NCBI GenBank assembly: GCA_902788995.1
Contig: CADAMO010000010.1
Location: forward strand, 1 to 35,953
Direction of reading: 5' to 3'
Length of the DNA: 35,953 bases
DNA from: Oscillospiraceae bacterium
Lineage (GTDB): Bacteria; Bacillota; Clostridia; Oscillospirales; Acutalibacteraceae
The notes below the pieces were generated by a model. That model was not told the DNA's origin. It saw only the letters and a list, made by a program, of their open reading frames with translations, and did no database searches. Made by a program: the position numbers and the translations under genes. Position 1 is the first letter of the stretch. Every line of letters starts with the position of its first letter. Below, one piece after another: positions 7,245 to 15,781 of this stretch.

Positions 7245-8546
7245 ATGAGAATGTACGATATTATACTGAAAAAAAGAAACGGCGGAACGCTCACGAAGGA
7301 GGAAATCGCCTGCTTCATTGACGGCTACGTGGACGGCTCGATCCCGGACTATCAGGCGTCGGCGCTGTGTATGGCGATCTTTTTCCGAGGCATGACGGAC
7401 GAAGAGACCGCGGCGCTGACGGACTGCATGGCCCGCTCCGGCGATATGCTCGACCTGTCGCGCTTCGGCGACAGGACCGTGGACAAGCATTCCACCGGCG
7501 GCGTGGGCGACAAGACCACGCTGATCGTGGCGCCCATCGTGGCTTCGCTGGGCGGAAAGGTGGCGAAAATGTCAGGCAGAGGGCTTGGCCATACCGGCGG
7601 CACGGTCGATAAGCTGGAAGCCATCCCCGGCATGAAGGTCACGATGGAGCGGGAGGACTTTCTCCGGCAGGTGGAAGCGGTCGGCGTGGCGGTGATCGGC
7701 CAGTCCGGCAACCTGACCCCCGCCGACAAAAAGCTTTATGCGCTGCGGGACGTGACCGCCACGGTGGATTCCATCCCCCTGATCACGTCCAGCATCATGT
7801 CAAAGAAGCTCGCCGCGGGTTCAAAAAATATCGTGCTTGACGTAAAGGCGGGCTCCGGCGCTTTTATGAAAACGCCCGACGACGCCCGCATCCTCGCCCG
7901 GAACATGGTGGCCATCGGCAAGGCCTGCGGGCGGAACATGGCGGCCCTGATCACCGATATGAGCCGTCCCCTCGGGGAGGCAGTGGGCAACACGCTGGAG
8001 GTGATCGAGGCGGCGCAGGTGCTTCGCGGCGAATCAAAGGGCGACCTGTACGACGTGTGCGTGGCCCTCGCCACGGAGATGACCATGCTGTTTGCGGGCG
8101 TTTCCCATGCGGAGGCGGAAAAGCAGGTGGTGGGCGCCATCGAAAGCGGCGCGGCCTATGCCAGGATGAAGGAGTGGATCGCCGCCCAGGGCGGCGACCC
8201 CGCGTGGCTTGAGCGCGCAAAGACCGGCGACGGCGCCGCCGAGGCCGTCCCCGTCCTCTCCCCGGCGGACGGCTATATCACGGCCATGGATACCGAGGCC
8301 ATCGGCGCGGCGGCGGTGATCCTCGGCGCGGGCCGCGAGAAAAAGGAGGACGCGATTGATTACAGCGCGGGCATCATCGTCGGCAAAAAAACCGGCGACG
8401 CGGTCAGAAAGGGTCAGACCATCGCCTGCCTTTATACCAACGACCCGGCGGCGGCAGAACCTGCGGCGCAGCGCTATCTGGACGCGCTGACCATCGGTGC
8501 GGAACCGCCGGAAAAAACCGACCTGATCTTCGATATCATCCGATAA
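7245..8546 (+). CDS. pdp: Pyrimidine-nucleoside phosphorylase
   Basis: A 433-aa member of the thymidine/pyrimidine-nucleoside phosphorylase family, the usual length. It cleaves uridine, thymidine or deoxyuridine with phosphate to give base and (deoxy)ribose-1-phosphate in the salvage pathway. Signature segments: helical N-terminal domain (about 1-70), phosphate-binding VDKHSTGGVGDKTTLIVAP, GRGLGHTGGTVDKLEAIPG, base-binding LYALRDVTATVDSIPLITSS, IMSKKLAAG, and the C-terminal PYNP domain starting near ADGYITAMDTEAIG. ATG 7245 is preferred over ATG 7251 because AAGGAG (7229-7234) is 10 rather than 16 bases upstream. The gene has its own promoter and no deo neighbours, so it appears to be a single-gene unit. 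Confidence 0.95.
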   Translation: MRMYDIILKKRNGGTLTKEEIACFIDGYVDGSIPDYQASALCMAIFFRGMTDEETAALTDCMARSGDMLDLSRFGDRTVDKHSTGGVGDKTTLIVAPIVASLGGKVAKMSGRGLGHTGGTVDKLEAIPGMKVTMEREDFLRQVEAVGVAVIGQSGNLTPADKKLYALRDVTATVDSIPLITSSIMSKKLAAGSKNIVLDVKAGSGAFMKTPDDARILARNMVAIGKACGRNMAALITDMSRPLGEAVGNTLEVIEAAQVLRGESKGDLYDVCVALATEMTMLFAGVSHAEAEKQVVGAIESGAAYARMKEWIAAQGGDPAWLERAKTGDGAAEAVPVLSPADGYITAMDTEAIGAAAVILGAGREKKEDAIDYSAGIIVGKKTGDAVRKGQTIACLYTNDPAAAEPAAQRYLDALTIGAEPPEKTDLIFDIIR

Positions 8547-8565
8547 AAGCGTTTTTTGTTCCGAC

Positions 8566-8602
8566 AGACGACTTCGGGCTTTGACCTGAAACCGTCTTGT
8601 TT
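8566..8602 (+). terminator. Weak terminator after pdp
   Basis: AGACG..TTCGGG (8566-8578) pairs with CCTGAA..CGTCT (8585-8597) with two mismatches in the middle, then TTGTTTG. The stem is imperfect. The rest of 8547-8783 holds only the next promoter. Confidence 0.4.
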
Positions 8603-8707
8603 GCGTCTTCTGCTCGCAAATGGAATGACGATGGCGGCGGCATGCGTTTTTCGACCGTTTTTATATATTTTACCGCCGGATCAATCAACAATCAGCCAAA
8701 CAAACGG

Positions 8708-8736
8708 GTGACAAACGCGGCAAAGTATGTTATAAT
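8708..8736 (+). promoter_or_regulatory. Promoter for the mtnN-like lipoprotein gene
   Basis: GTGACA at 8708-8713 and perfect TATAAT at 8731-8736, spacing 17, 47 bases before the ATG. Confidence 0.75.
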
Positions 8737-8783
8737 GGCAATCAGCACCGCTTCATGCGGGAATGCGAAACAGAGGAGGACCT

Positions 8784-9581
8784 ATGAAAAAAAGAGTATT
8801 CACGGCGATCTGCCTTTTCGCCCTGCTGTCGGCCGTTCTGTTGACGGGATGCGTCAAAAATAAGACCGCACCACCCAAGAACGCCATCGGCATTATCGGC
8901 GCGATGGACGTTGAGGTGAATTCGTTAAAGGACGCGGCGGGCATTACCAACACGACGAACATCGCCGGGATGGAATTTTGCGAAGGGACGTTCGGTGAAA
9001 AGAACGTGGTCATTGTGAAGTGCGGCATGGGCAAGGTCAACGCCGGGATCTGCGCGCAGACGCTGATCCATGATTTCGGCTGTACGAAGATCATCAACAC
9101 CGGCGTCGCCGGATCGCTTGACGCGCAGATCGACATCGGCGATATCGTGGTATCGGTCGACGCCGTGCAGCACGATTACGACGTGGAGGCCATCGGCTTT
9201 CAGAAGGGGGAGATCCCTTATACCGGGCGATACGCCTTCCCGGCGGATGAAACGCTGCGGGCAGCGGCGGTGGAAGCGGTCAAAAACGCCGCGCCTGACG
9301 TTCACGTTTTTGAGGGAAGGGTCTGCTCCGGCGATCAATTCATCTCCACCAGAGAGCAAAAGGAGAAGATCATCTCCGATTTCAACGGCACCTGCTGCGA
9401 AATGGAGGGCGCCGCCATTGCGCAGGCCTGCTATCTGAACGACACACCCTTCGTGGTCATTCGCGCGATTTCAGACAAGCCGGACGAGACAGAGATCGTG
9501 GATTATAAGGTCTTTGAGGCGCAGGCCGCCGCCCGCTGCGCGGAAATCGTCCGTTATATGGTCACCAACATCAACACGTAA
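8784..9581 (+). CDS. mtnN: 5'-methylthioadenosine/S-adenosylhomocysteine nucleosidase with lipoprotein signal
   Basis: 265 aa. Residues 34-265 are a full MTAN (Pfs) domain that splits adenine from MTA or SAH: AIGIIGAMDVEV with catalytic Glu44, IINTGVAGSLDAQIDIGDIV, DYDVEAIGFQKGEIP, the CCEMEGAAIAQ adenosine/ribose-binding glutamate, and the catalytic aspartate in IRAISDKPDE. The unusual part is residues 1-23: MKKR, a hydrophobic helix and a clean lipobox LLTGC (Cys23), so the mature enzyme should be a lipid-anchored protein outside the membrane. MTAN is normally cytosolic. GAGGAGG at 8773-8779 supports the ATG at 8784; starting later would leave no RBS. The next gene follows 30 bases on and is probably co-transcribed. 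Confidence 0.92.
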   Translation: MKKRVFTAICLFALLSAVLLTGCVKNKTAPPKNAIGIIGAMDVEVNSLKDAAGITNTTNIAGMEFCEGTFGEKNVVIVKCGMGKVNAGICAQTLIHDFGCTKIINTGVAGSLDAQIDIGDIVVSVDAVQHDYDVEAIGFQKGEIPYTGRYAFPADETLRAAAVEAVKNAAPDVHVFEGRVCSGDQFISTREQKEKIISDFNGTCCEMEGAAIAQACYLNDTPFVVIRAISDKPDETEIVDYKVFEAQAAARCAEIVRYMVTNINT

Positions 9582-9611
9582 CAAAATTTCAATTGATCAG
9601 GAGGCAACTTT

Positions 9612-10031
9612 ATGCGTAAACTTTTCAACATTATTTTCCCCATCGTTTTCATCATCGCCGGCATCGTCGTCATCGTGCTGGGCGTCAACAGAATGAGCAG
9701 CAAAAAGAACTACGACGCTGCCACCACCGGTGTGATCGTGAGCATTGAGCGGGAATGGACCGGCACGGATGAGGACGGCTTTGACCAGTATGACTATACG
9801 GTCTACGTGGACTATGAGGTCGACGGGAAGAAGTATGAGAACGTCGAATACCCGGTCTACGACAGCTCCATGCAGAAGGGCGATCAGGTCGAGATCCTGT
9901 ATCAGTCGGCGGACCCCACGAACATTGCGGAGGGCAACATCTCCGGCAACGCCACCATAATGATCGTGTTGGGCGCCGTGTTCGCCGTGATCGGCGTGGC
10001 AGCGGTCATCAAAGCCTTCGTCCGTCCGTAA
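9612..10031 (+). CDS. DUF3592-type membrane protein
   Basis: A 139-aa protein with one N-terminal membrane helix (about 5-26, IIFPIVFIIAGIVVIVLG), a beta-rich extracytoplasmic or periplasmic-side domain (about 30-110), and a second helix (about 115-134). TGVIVSIERE, YTVYVDYEVDGKKYE and KGDQVEILYQSADPTNI follow the DUF3592 pattern of a strand-rich domain between two helices. The function of the family is not known to me. AGGAGG at 9599-9604. It follows the MTAN lipoprotein on the same strand. Confidence 0.8.
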   Translation: MRKLFNIIFPIVFIIAGIVVIVLGVNRMSSKKNYDAATTGVIVSIEREWTGTDEDGFDQYDYTVYVDYEVDGKKYENVEYPVYDSSMQKGDQVEILYQSADPTNIAEGNISGNATIMIVLGAVFAVIGVAAVIKAFVRP

Positions 10032-10061
10032 GCGGCGCAGCCTTCTTCGACGGCACAGATG

Positions 10062-10096
10062 AAAAAAACGTCCCGCGTCATGTGGGACGTTTTTTA
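10062..10096. terminator. Bidirectional terminator between convergent transcripts
   Basis: AAAAAACGTCCC (10063-10074) pairs perfectly with GGGACGTTTTTT (10084-10095). A- and T-runs flank both sides, so it can end the rightward DUF3592 transcript and the leftward cofactor operon. Confidence 0.9.
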
Positions 10097-10170
10097 GCTT
10101 CAAAGAGGCAAAAAACTCAGATAAAAGAAAGGTTTACCACAGGTTGTTGTCCCCGAAAAGCGGCCGGGGT

Positions 10171-10623
10171 TCAGCCGTCGTCCTCCGGCGGCAGAACGGC
10201 GAGCTCATCGCCTGCGCGGACGACGCCGCCCTTTACGACGCGGGCGAACACGCCCTCACGGGGCATGACGCACTGGCCGACAAGCTGCCGGATGGCGCAG
10301 CCCTCGTGACATTCCTTGCCGATCTGCGTGATCTCCAGCACCGCTTCGGCACCCACCCGCAGACGCGTGCCCACCGGCAGGGTGAACAGCTCGATCCCCT
10401 CCGTGGTCAGGTTTTCGGCAAAGACACCGTGGCAGAGGCCGTCGGTGCGTCCGTTGCGGGCTTTTTCAATGCTTTCCGCCCCCAACAGGCTGATCTGCCG
10501 GTGCCATTTACCGGCGTGGGCGTCTCCCTCCAGCCCGAAATCCGCAATCAGCCGCCCTTCGGGAACGGTGATTTTGGGCGTTTTTTTCTTTTCACTGATA
10601 TTGACCGCCAGTATTTTCGCCAT
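10171..10623 (-). CDS. MOSC-domain protein of the cofactor operon
   Basis: A 150-aa stand-alone MOSC domain (MOCO sulfurase C-terminal fold). Visible marks: ILAVNISEKKKTPK, the GLEGDAHAGKWHRQISLL turn typical of MOSC, GVFAENLTTEGIEL, and a conserved cysteine segment GKECHEGCAIR, then VMPREGVFARVVKGG. MOSC proteins bind or carry sulfur- or metal-cofactor intermediates; small MOSC proteins in moa clusters are thought to help cofactor maturation, exact step unknown. GGAGG upstream of ATG 10623; only 4 bases separate it from moaA. Last gene of the leftward operon, followed by the bidirectional terminator. Confidence 0.9.
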   Translation of the reverse strand: MAKILAVNISEKKKTPKITVPEGRLIADFGLEGDAHAGKWHRQISLLGAESIEKARNGRTDGLCHGVFAENLTTEGIELFTLPVGTRLRVGAEAVLEITQIGKECHEGCAIRQLVGQCVMPREGVFARVVKGGVVRAGDELAVLPPEDDG

Positions 10624-10627
10624 GACG

Positions 10628-11563
10628 TTATCCTCCCGTCTGATTGAGCCCGTGGAACTGTTTCGCTTCGCCGAAGCGGTGCCCTGCGGGCTTTTTTTGG
10701 ATGATCTGCCTGATTTCCTCCCGCAGCCGCGCGGGATCGTTCAAAAACGGCTTCAGGTCGTATTCCGCCGGGTCGCCGAGACACGGTTTGACGCTGCCGT
10801 CGCACAGCAGCCGCACCCGGCTGCATTGCCCGCAGAATTTGCGGCTCACCGGGTCGATCAGGCCGATCCGTCCGACAAACCCTTCCGCCGTGTAATAGAC
10901 CGCCGTGCCGTCGGCACCGCCGGTTTCGCGGAGGAACGGGAACTGCGCCAGAATCTCCGCGCCGGTGACCCGGCGGGAGGCGTCCTCCCCCTCGTCCGAG
11001 AAGGGCATCAGCTCGATGAACCGCACGTCGACGCGCTTGCGCCGCGCCAGGTCGATCAGATCCGCCGCGCCATCGGCGTTGACGCCCTTCATCAGCACGG
11101 CGTTGATGCGGATGGGGGCAAGGCCCGCCCGCTCCGCCGCCTCGATGCCGTCGAAGACCTTGTGCAGCACGTCCGCGCCGGTCAGGCGGCGGTAGGTGGC
11201 GCCGTCGGTACTGTCAAGGCTGATATTGACGGAATCCAGCCCCGCCCGCCGCAGCTCGTCTGCGTACCGCGCCAGATACACGCCGTTGGTGGTCAGCGCC
11301 AGCGTTTCAAGGGAAGGGATGGCGCGCAGATACCGGACGATTTCGACGATATCTCCCCGCACCAGCGGCTCGCCGCCGGTCAGCCGGATCTTTCTGACGC
11401 CGCAGTCGGCAAACGCCGCCGCCAGCAGCGCAAACTGCTCCGCCGTCAGCTCTTCCTCTTTCTTTTCGCAGTCGGCCTTGCCGCAGTAAACACAGTTGAG
11501 GTTGCAGCGGCGCGTCACCGAAAGGCGCAGGTAGGTGATGTCCCTGCCGAAGCTATCCTTCAT
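10628..11563 (-). CDS. moaA: GTP 3',8-cyclase MoaA (radical SAM)
   Basis: 311 aa. MoaA opens pterin synthesis by turning GTP into 3',8-cyclo-GTP. The radical-SAM cluster is CNLNCVYC (Cys20, 24, 27), followed by KIRLTGGEPLVRGD (SAM binding) and ALTTNGVYL. The second, GTP-binding Fe-S site is KFCGQCSRVRLLCDG ... KPCLG with its three cysteines. The protein ends in Gly-Gly, which is needed for MoaA activity in known enzymes because the tail reaches the active site. The start overlaps the end of moaC by 11 bases, so translation is coupled. Confidence 0.97.
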   Translation of the reverse strand: MKDSFGRDITYLRLSVTRRCNLNCVYCGKADCEKKEEELTAEQFALLAAAFADCGVRKIRLTGGEPLVRGDIVEIVRYLRAIPSLETLALTTNGVYLARYADELRRAGLDSVNISLDSTDGATYRRLTGADVLHKVFDGIEAAERAGLAPIRINAVLMKGVNADGAADLIDLARRKRVDVRFIELMPFSDEGEDASRRVTGAEILAQFPFLRETGGADGTAVYYTAEGFVGRIGLIDPVSRKFCGQCSRVRLLCDGSVKPCLGDPAEYDLKPFLNDPARLREEIRQIIQKKPAGHRFGEAKQFHGLNQTGG

Positions 11564-12017
11564 GATAATCGCTCTTTCCGCCGGTTTTTTCCAGCAGGCG
11601 CAGCTCCTCGACCCGCATGCCCCGGTCGATGGCCTTGCACATATCGTAAACCGTCAGCGCCGCCACGGAGGCCCCGGTGAGGGCTTCCATCTCCACGCCG
11701 GTTTTATAGGAGCATGTCGCCGTGACGAAGATCCCCAGCGCGTCGTCGCCCTCTTTTTCAAAATCCACCGCGACGGAATCCAGCGGCAGATTGTGGCAGA
11801 GGGGGATCAGCGCGGAGGTGTTTTTCGCCCCCATGATGCCCGCGATGCGGGCCGCGGCAAGGCCGTCACCCTTTTTCAGGTTGGCGTTCAGCAGCGCCGT
11901 CAGGGTTTCGGGCCGCATGCGCAGCCGGGCGTAGGCACGCGCCGTGCGGCGGGTCGGCTGCTTTTCGCCGACGTCCACCATGACCGCTTCGCCGTTTTCG
12001 TTGATGTGCGTGAGCAT
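11553..12017 (-). CDS. moaC: Cyclic pyranopterin monophosphate synthase MoaC
   Basis: 154 aa, normal length. It converts the MoaA product to cyclic pyranopterin monophosphate. Conserved blocks: VDVGEKQPTRRTARA, NLKKGDGLAAARIAGIMGAKNTSALIPLCHNLPL (active-site Lys and His), TGVEMEALTGASVAALTVYDMCKAID (the catalytic Asp-Met-Cys-Lys segment). GGAGG precedes ATG 12017. It starts 3 bases after the moeA-PBP stop. Confidence 0.97.
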   Translation of the reverse strand: MLTHINENGEAVMVDVGEKQPTRRTARAYARLRMRPETLTALLNANLKKGDGLAAARIAGIMGAKNTSALIPLCHNLPLDSVAVDFEKEGDDALGIFVTATCSYKTGVEMEALTGASVAALTVYDMCKAIDRGMRVEELRLLEKTGGKSDYHEG

Positions 12018-12020
12018 GTC

Positions 12021-13901
12021 TCAGTCCTCCGTAAGATAGCCGCCCATGGCCTTCAGCCGCGCCTTCATCTGCGGCGAGCGCAGCGTTTCAAGGAAGGCGC
12101 GGACCATGGGGTCGTCCCGGTACTGTTCCGCCACCAGAAAATCATAGGTTTCGGTACAGATGGGGATAAAATCCAGATCGTACATTCTGGCGGCGGAGTA
12201 AATGCCCAGCCCCGCGTCCGCGTTGCCGGCGGCGATCAGCGCCGCCACCGCCGTATGGGTAAATTCTTCGTTTTCATAGCCGTCGATCGCCTCCGGGGAG
12301 AGGCCGTTTAACCGCAGCAGATGGTCGCACAGGATGCGCGTCCCCGCGCCGCGCTGGCGGTTGACGTAGCGGCAGCGGGCGATATCGGCAAATTCCCGGA
12401 TGCCCAGGGGATTGCCCTTTTTGACCATAAGCCCCTGCACGCGGCCCACGCCCTTTTCAATGACGGCGCCGCCCTCCGGGAACCATTTTTCCACGTAGGA
12501 ACGGTTGTATTCGCCCGTTTCCCCGTCCAGCAGATGGATCGCGCCCATGTGGGCAAGCCCGTCCCGCACGGCGAAGATCGCGCCCATGCTGCCCACGTGG
12601 GTAGAACTGACCCGGAAGGGCGCTCCCCCGCGGGAAAGCGCGTCCGATACCTCGTCGATCAGCGGGTCGTGGCTGCCGGTGACGATCAGCGTGCGGTCGA
12701 TCCGCGCCGGGTCCTTCAGCAGACGGACCTCCACCTCCGTTCCGGCCTCCAGCCCCTCGCAGTCCTGGGGCACGGTGAGGATGCCGTCCGCTTTGGTAAA
12801 GCTGGTGATGACGCCCGCGCCCCGGGGCAGGGGCGAAGCGGTGACGCGCCCGCCGATGCGGCCCAACGCCACGCGAACAAATTCGGTATATTTCAGGGAA
12901 GAAACGATTTTTTTGCCAAGGACCGCCCGCAGGGTTGCCCGCGCCGGAGCGGCGCGGCCGCACGCCCGGGCGACGACCTCCCGCACGATCTCCTCCATGA
13001 TGACGATGGCGGACACCGGGTAGCCGGGCAGGCCGATCACCGGCTTGCCGCCGACTTCCCCCAGCACCGCGGGCTTGCCGGGCTTGATGGCGACGCCGTG
13101 GACCGCAACCGTGCCCAGCGAGGCAATGATTTCGGCGGTATAGTCGTCCCGCCCGGCAGAGGAACCGGCGGAAACCAGCACGATATCGCATTCCGCCAGC
13201 GCCGTTTGCAGCGCAGCGGCAATGCGGTCCTTCCGGTCCGGCGTGATGGGATAAACGCGGCACAGCGCGCCGGCTTCCGCCAGCATGCCCTTGAACACGG
13301 TGGAATTGAATTCGATGATATCGCCCGTTTCCGGCGAATCCGTCGGCGGGACGATCTCGTCGCCGGTGGGGATCACCCCCACCACCGGCGTTCTGACGAC
13401 CTCCGTCTCCGTTACGCCGCCGGCCAGCAGCGCGCCGCAGAGGGCAGGCGTGAGCGCCGTGCCGGAGGGGGCGATCATGTCGCCCATGCACAGATCCTCG
13501 CCCACCTGACGCACGTTCTGCCACGGGTGAACGGCGGCGACGATGCGGTAAGCGCCGTCCCCGGCGTCGATCAGGTCCTCCACCATGATCACCGCGTCCC
13601 GGTTTTCGGGGATCGGGTCGCCGGTATCCACCACGTCATATTGCTCTTTGGCAAGGGTCAGCGGCGCCGCTTCGCTGGCCCCGTAGGTATCCCGGGCGCG
13701 GACCGCGACGCCGTCCATAGCGGAGGCGTTGTAATGGGGCGAGCAGATTTTGGCGTAAACCGCGCCGGTCAGCACCCGCCCGCAGCCGTCCGTGGACTTC
13801 ACCCGCTCCGACCGGGGCCCGAAGCCCGCGCCGCGCAGATGGTCAAAATAGATCCTCTTCGCCTCGTCAAGGGGCGTATTGTTCAGATAATTGTGTTTCA
13901 T
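12021..13901 (-). CDS. moeA: MoeA fused to a periplasmic-binding-protein-like domain
   Basis: 626 aa. Residues 1 to about 405 are a MoeA-type molybdopterin molybdotransferase: N-terminal domain with the substrate motif HYNASAMDGVAV, the MogA-like domain with GDEIVPP, SAGSSAGRDDYTAEI and KPVIGLPGYPVSA, and a C-terminal beta domain. Residues about 415-626 are a PBP-like domain (the PF12727 type): LIVTGSHDPLIDEVSD, HLLDGETGEYNRSYV, RYVNRQRGAGTRILCDHLL, EEFTHTAVAALIAAGNADAGLGI and ERYDL-like ETYDFL. That domain in relatives resembles molybdate-binding proteins and may hold oxyanion or cofactor. The ATG overlaps the stop of the other moeA (ATGA). Two MoeA paralogs may split metal choice or steps. 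Confidence 0.93.
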   Translation of the reverse strand: MKHNYLNNTPLDEAKRIYFDHLRGAGFGPRSERVKSTDGCGRVLTGAVYAKICSPHYNASAMDGVAVRARDTYGASEAAPLTLAKEQYDVVDTGDPIPENRDAVIMVEDLIDAGDGAYRIVAAVHPWQNVRQVGEDLCMGDMIAPSGTALTPALCGALLAGGVTETEVVRTPVVGVIPTGDEIVPPTDSPETGDIIEFNSTVFKGMLAEAGALCRVYPITPDRKDRIAAALQTALAECDIVLVSAGSSAGRDDYTAEIIASLGTVAVHGVAIKPGKPAVLGEVGGKPVIGLPGYPVSAIVIMEEIVREVVARACGRAAPARATLRAVLGKKIVSSLKYTEFVRVALGRIGGRVTASPLPRGAGVITSFTKADGILTVPQDCEGLEAGTEVEVRLLKDPARIDRTLIVTGSHDPLIDEVSDALSRGGAPFRVSSTHVGSMGAIFAVRDGLAHMGAIHLLDGETGEYNRSYVEKWFPEGGAVIEKGVGRVQGLMVKKGNPLGIREFADIARCRYVNRQRGAGTRILCDHLLRLNGLSPEAIDGYENEEFTHTAVAALIAAGNADAGLGIYSAARMYDLDFIPICTETYDFLVAEQYRDDPMVRAFLETLRSPQMKARLKAMGGYLTED

Positions 13902-15097
13902 AATTCAAATACTTCCGTTTCGGTTCCGGCGGCGATCCCCTCGCAGTTGCGGGGGATGCGGATAAACCCATCCGCTTTGGTCAGGACGGAAATGACCCCG
14001 GACCGGGTGTGCAGCGGCACGGCTTCGCCCTTTTCGTTGATGCGGACGCAGAGGAATTCTTCTCTGCCATGGTTGGAGGGGATATTCTCCCCCACCCGGA
14101 CGACCCGTGCGGCGGCGCTTTCCGCCGCGCCGCCTTGCAGCGCCTCAAGATACGGCCGGACCACCAGCCGGAAGACGAAATAGGCCGCCAGCGGATGACC
14201 GGGCAGGCCGAACACGGGCTTGCCGCCGCACACGCCGAACACGGTGGGCTTGCCGGGCTTCATGGCGAGACCGTGAAAGCGGACGCTGCCCAGTTCGTTG
14301 ATCACGTCCACGGTCATATCCCGCGTGCCGGCGGAGGAACCGCCGGAGAGCAGCACAGCGTCGCAGGAGGCAACGCCCTCCGCCACCGCCCGGAGGATCT
14401 GCGCACGGTCGTCGGGGACCGCGCCGAGGAAGACCGCTTCGGCGCCAAGGCCGGTGAGGGCCGCGCAGAGCAGCGCGCCGTTGATATCCCGGATCTGGCC
14501 GGGGCGGTCCGTCCTGCCGGTGATTTCATCGCCGGTGGAGAGCACTGCCACCCGGGGCTTTCGGAACACGGGGACCGGGTCGATCCCCAGCGCCGCCAGC
14601 ACGGCGGTCTCCGCCACGCCGATCCGGCGGCCTTTCGGCAGGGCGGTCTGCCCCTGCCGGATATCGTCCCCGGCTTTCGTGACGTTCTCACCGGGGGCGA
14701 CGGGCCGGTAGACGAGGCACAGGCCGTGTTCCGCGTCCGTATGCTCCACCATAACGGCGGCGTCCGCGCCCGGCGGCAGCATGCCGCCGGTGGCGATGCG
14801 GGCGCATTGGCCCCGGTGCAGCGAAAAGGCGGGCGCCTGCCCCATGGGGATCTCCCCCGCCACGTCCAGCTGGGCGGGGATGGACGCCCCCGCGCCGAAG
14901 GTATCTTCCGCCCGCACCGCGTAACCGTCCACGGTGGAACGGTCGAAGGGCGGCACGTTTTCCCCGGCGCGCACGTCCCGCGCCAGCACGCGGCCAAAGG
15001 CCTGAGAAAGCGGCAGCAGCTCCGTTTCCGGAGGCTGCCCCGCGGCCAGTTCCGTGACCGCGGCCACCGCCTCGTCGCGGGTGATGACGTCAAGCAT
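13898..15097 (-). CDS. moeA: Molybdopterin molybdotransferase MoeA
   Basis: 399 aa, the standard MoeA size. It inserts the oxyanion into adenylylated pterin. Motifs: PPFDRSTVDGYAVRAEDT in the N-terminal domain, RIATGGMLPPGADAAVMVEHT, VLSTGDEITGRTDRPGQIRDIN, LSGGSSAGTRDMTVDVIN, KPGKPTVFG and FGLPGHPLAAYFVF in the central domain, then a short beta-barrel C-terminus. ATG 15097 with AAGGGGG upstream, 36 bases after tupC. Its GDEI and SGGSSAG motifs differ in detail from the fused paralog, so the two are not recent copies. Confidence 0.96.
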   Translation of the reverse strand: MLDVITRDEAVAAVTELAAGQPPETELLPLSQAFGRVLARDVRAGENVPPFDRSTVDGYAVRAEDTFGAGASIPAQLDVAGEIPMGQAPAFSLHRGQCARIATGGMLPPGADAAVMVEHTDAEHGLCLVYRPVAPGENVTKAGDDIRQGQTALPKGRRIGVAETAVLAALGIDPVPVFRKPRVAVLSTGDEITGRTDRPGQIRDINGALLCAALTGLGAEAVFLGAVPDDRAQILRAVAEGVASCDAVLLSGGSSAGTRDMTVDVINELGSVRFHGLAMKPGKPTVFGVCGGKPVFGLPGHPLAAYFVFRLVVRPYLEALQGGAAESAAARVVRVGENIPSNHGREEFLCVRINEKGEAVPLHTRSGVISVLTKADGFIRIPRNCEGIAAGTETEVFEL

Positions 15098-15133
15098 TCG
15101 TCTGCCCCCTTTTTTGCAGCATTGTTTTTTATT

Positions 15134-15781
15134 TCAACCGAGAAGGGAAAAGCTCCTTGCCCAGTCTGTCTTCGGTTCGTTCAGCACGGTTTCAGGCGGC
15201 CCGTCGTCGGCCAGCCGGCCGTCTTCCAGCACCAGCAGCCGTGAAGCGGTCAGGGCGAAGGCGGGGGCGTGGGTGCTGAAGATCACCGTGCAGCCCTGTT
15301 CCTTCTGATACTCTTTGATCGCCTGGGCGGCCAGCGCCGTTCCCCGGGCGTCGCAGGCGCTGGTGGGCTCATCCAGCAGCAGCAGACGGCAGGGACGGAT
15401 CAGCGCCCGGCAGAGGGCCAGCCGCTGCAGCTCTCCCCCGGAGAGGGAGGACGCCTTTTTCTTTGCCAGCGCCGCAAGCTCCATCTTCTCCAGCAGCCGC
15501 AGCGCCCGGGCGGGCGGTTCTTTGACGCCCAGCAGGATATTCTCCACCAGGTCGCCCCGGAAGGCGTAAGCGTTCTGCGGGCAGTAGAGGATCTGCGACG
15601 GCGCGCGGATCTCACCGCCGTCGGCGGAGAGCACCCCGGCGAGGATGCGCAGCAGCGTGGTTTTGCCGCTGCCGTTGGCCCCGGCCAGCGCGGCGATCTC
15701 GCCGTCTTCAAAGGTCAGCTCCGGCAGGTCCAGCACCGTGCGTTCCCGGTATTTTTTGACAAGCTGACGGATCTCAACCAT
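15134..15781 (-). CDS. tupC: Tungstate ABC importer ATP-binding protein TupC
   Basis: 215-aa ABC ATPase: Walker A GANGSGKTT, Q-loop YCPQNAYAF, signature LSGGELQRLALCRAL, Walker B CRLLLLDEPTSACD and the switch His in STHAPAFALT. Compact size without the C-terminal TOBE/MOP domain of ModC fits TupC. It overlaps tupB by 8 bases. It energises uptake with TupB and TupA. Confidence 0.93.
   Translation of the reverse strand: MVEIRQLVKKYRERTVLDLPELTFEDGEIAALAGANGSGKTTLLRILAGVLSADGGEIRAPSQILYCPQNAYAFRGDLVENILLGVKEPPARALRLLEKMELAALAKKKASSLSGGELQRLALCRALIRPCRLLLLDEPTSACDARGTALAAQAIKEYQKEQGCTVIFSTHAPAFALTASRLLVLEDGRLADDGPPETVLNEPKTDWARSFSLLG

Noticed and set aside
12321-14183. 620-codon open frame on the + strand opposite moeA
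   Set aside because: Antisense shadow of the two moeA genes in GC-rich DNA; His/Arg/Gly-rich without domain or RBS.
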